Assembly: GCA_913775095.1 (NCBI GenBank)
Contig: CAJYIW010000020.1
Location: forward strand, 1 to 64,000
DNA from: an uncultured Siphonobacter sp.
GTDB taxonomy: Bacteria > Bacteroidota > Bacteroidia > Cytophagales > Spirosomataceae
DNA length: 64,000 nucleotides
Direction: 5' to 3'
The translations under genes were made by a program, and so were the position numbers. Shown here piece after piece: positions 63,096 through 64,000 of this stretch (the first letter of the stretch is position 1; each line of letters begins with the position of its first letter). Below the pieces are notes generated by a model. That model was given only the letters and a program-made list of their open reading frames with translations, did no database searches and was not told where the DNA came from.

Positions 63096-63118
63096 TTATT
63101 TAGACCAAGACTAAATAA
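63096..63118. promoter_or_regulatory. Metalloregulator-type dyad before the TonB receptor
   Basis: TTATTTAG (63096-63103) and CTAAATAA (63111-63118) are perfect 8-bp complements across 7 bp. The 23-bp site lies 24-46 bp from the start codon. Fur and DtxR/MntR sites have this size and AT-rich symmetry; which regulator binds cannot be told from sequence. Confidence 0.65.
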
Positions 63119-63647
63119 ATTGCCCTGCGAAAGTATAAAAACGAGATTAAAATTCCGAACACAGTTTTTAAAAATCGTAAATTTTTTTATTGAACTCCGT
63201 TGGCCTACCCGTGAAAACAAAACACAACCCTGACGGAAGAATGGAGAAGAACGCTGCAAAGGCAGCGTTCAAGGGGTTACTGATTGAATAATACAGTGAA
63301 TGGTATATTAAGCTATTGATATACAGTAGTATAGGATTGATATTTCTGGAATACCTGCATTATAAAGCTACGGAACTGCTAATTTTTTTCAGATTGACTG
63401 ACTCTATGCTGAATGAAAAGCAGTGGTTAAATGGGTTATTCTGAAATTCCATTGAAACGTGTACCTATGAATTTCGAAAGTCAGATAGGCCTGAAAAGTA
63501 GATTCGCCAGGGCTTTCTTCGTTTAATGTACATTAAAATAGGTTTAAAATTTTGAAAAGGCTTTTGGGCTACTTGATCAGCTGTGCACCCGGTAATGAAA
63601 AAGACCCGCTACAGGAGCGGGTCTTTCAACGAAGTAGAAAAGAGCTA
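63119..63647. other. Noncoding gap with a hairpin
   Basis: No gene is seen here. It contains a perfect hairpin GAACGCTGC-AAAG-GCAGCGTTC (63249-63270), otherwise AT-rich sequence. A promoter for the receptor gene lies in the first 100 bp. Confidence 0.5.
63600..63626 (-). terminator. Terminator after the edge gene
   Basis: Perfect arms AAAGACCCGCT and AGCGGGTCTTT around ACAGG, with T-rich ends on the minus strand. Confidence 0.9.
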
Positions 63648-64000
63648 TTACAGCTTAGCCCAGCTTAATTGAATGGAATTTTTGCCGGCGGCAGTTGCTA
63701 TCTCGCTGGCCACCAGTAACTGATTTCCGAGAACCAGTGCACTTGGATTCATGGTATTCGCTGAAGCCTCAATCCATTGGGTTTCGGATACCTGATCTCC
63801 CTTTACTTTGCGGTAAGCCACGGCTTTATTCGTCGTACCGGGTTTGTTCTGATCCCAGAGCAGGGCTCCGGTTTCTTTCGAACTGGTTACGTACATATTT
63901 TTAGCCGAAGGGTCATTGATGACGGTTAGCTTTTTGCCACCCGTCGTAGCCAGACGAATGCCGGGTTCGGTTTTAGCGGCGGAAAACCAGGTAATCAAGC
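63648..64000 (-). CDS. C-terminal part of a beta-rich (propeller-like) protein, truncated by the window edge
   Basis: The last 117 or so residues are visible; the frame stays open past base 64000, so the start is outside. The sequence has short repeated strands (RLATTGGKKLTVINDPSAKNMYV, GALLWDQNKPGTTNKAVAYRKV, NPSALVLGNQLLVASEI), suggesting a beta-propeller of the sialidase/WD type, but no catalytic motif is in view. It has its own terminator downstream. Confidence 0.6.
   Translation of the reverse strand, partial: LITWFSAAKTEPGIRLATTGGKKLTVINDPSAKNMYVTSSKETGALLWDQNKPGTTNKAVAYRKVKGDQVSETQWIEASANTMNPSALVLGNQLLVASEIATAAGKNSIQLSWAKL

Overview
The window looks like part of an accessory replicon (plasmid, megaplasmid or chromid) of a Bacteroidota bacterium, probably a member of the Cytophagales. 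The evidence is a SusC/SusD pair, TonB-linked outer-membrane proteins, LytTR and TPR-type sensor systems, many lipoproteins, weak ribosome sites, and a Rep_3-type initiator with ParA, ParB and an iteron array. I see no rRNA, tRNA, CRISPR array, insertion sequence or conjugation gene. The window opens inside a heptamer repeat and closes inside a gene, so both ends are open.

Layout. 1-8.9 kb: a heptamer microsatellite, then a seven-gene minus-strand operon. Read 5'->3' it is HlyD adaptor, TolC channel, ABC ATPase, two MacB/FtsX-like permeases, NtrC-type activator, NtrY-like kinase. A GG-N10-GC sigma-54 promoter and a palindromic upstream site precede it, so the operon probably switches itself on. 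9-12.4 kb: AT-rich patch with a small secreted protein, an alpha/beta hydrolase, a hairpin-rich repeat zone and a DUF4256 gene. 12.4-21.8 kb: a polysaccharide utilisation locus (response regulator, TPR kinase, SusC, SusD, IPT surface-glycan-binding lipoprotein, GH5 endoglucanase). 22-27.5 kb: secreted proteins, a PQQ sugar dehydrogenase, an SDR epimerase divergent from a Crp-like regulator, RidA. 27.6-33.9 kb: an MGH1-like glycosidase, then a 3-keto-sugar-type pair (DUF1080 hydrolase and Tat-exported isomerase) and an MFS-DeoR pair. The last two units share a nearly identical promoter/operator element. 33.9-48.1 kb: GH39, GH92 and GH51 glycosidases, two HxlR regulators each divergent from a redox gene (DsbA-like, OYE-like), a phosphodiesterase, pirin, and an AT-rich two-gene unit of unknown function (coiled-coil membrane protein plus secreted partner). 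48.4-50.5 kb: a PQQ quinoprotein with a cytochrome c domain.

50.9-55.1 kb is the replication and partition core: rep, parB and parA on the minus strand. Ten same-strand iterons lie upstream of parA, two outliers lie near rep, an inverted half-iteron operator precedes rep, and three copies of a 12-mer exactly 69 bp apart lie between parB and rep as a candidate centromere. 55.2-59.2 kb: a small membrane protein, a LytTR/LytS pair, an unannotated 46-codon reading frame and two membrane metalloprotease-like genes. 59.3-64 kb: a TonB receptor plus DUF4374 lipoprotein resembling the XusA/XusB xenosiderophore pair, under a 23-bp dyad typical of metal regulation, and a truncated gene at the edge.

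Together the cargo is mainly glycan capture and breakdown, sugar oxidation, iron uptake and envelope export, carried on a self-maintaining replicon. Most gene ends are marked by strong hairpins, often shared between convergent genes.
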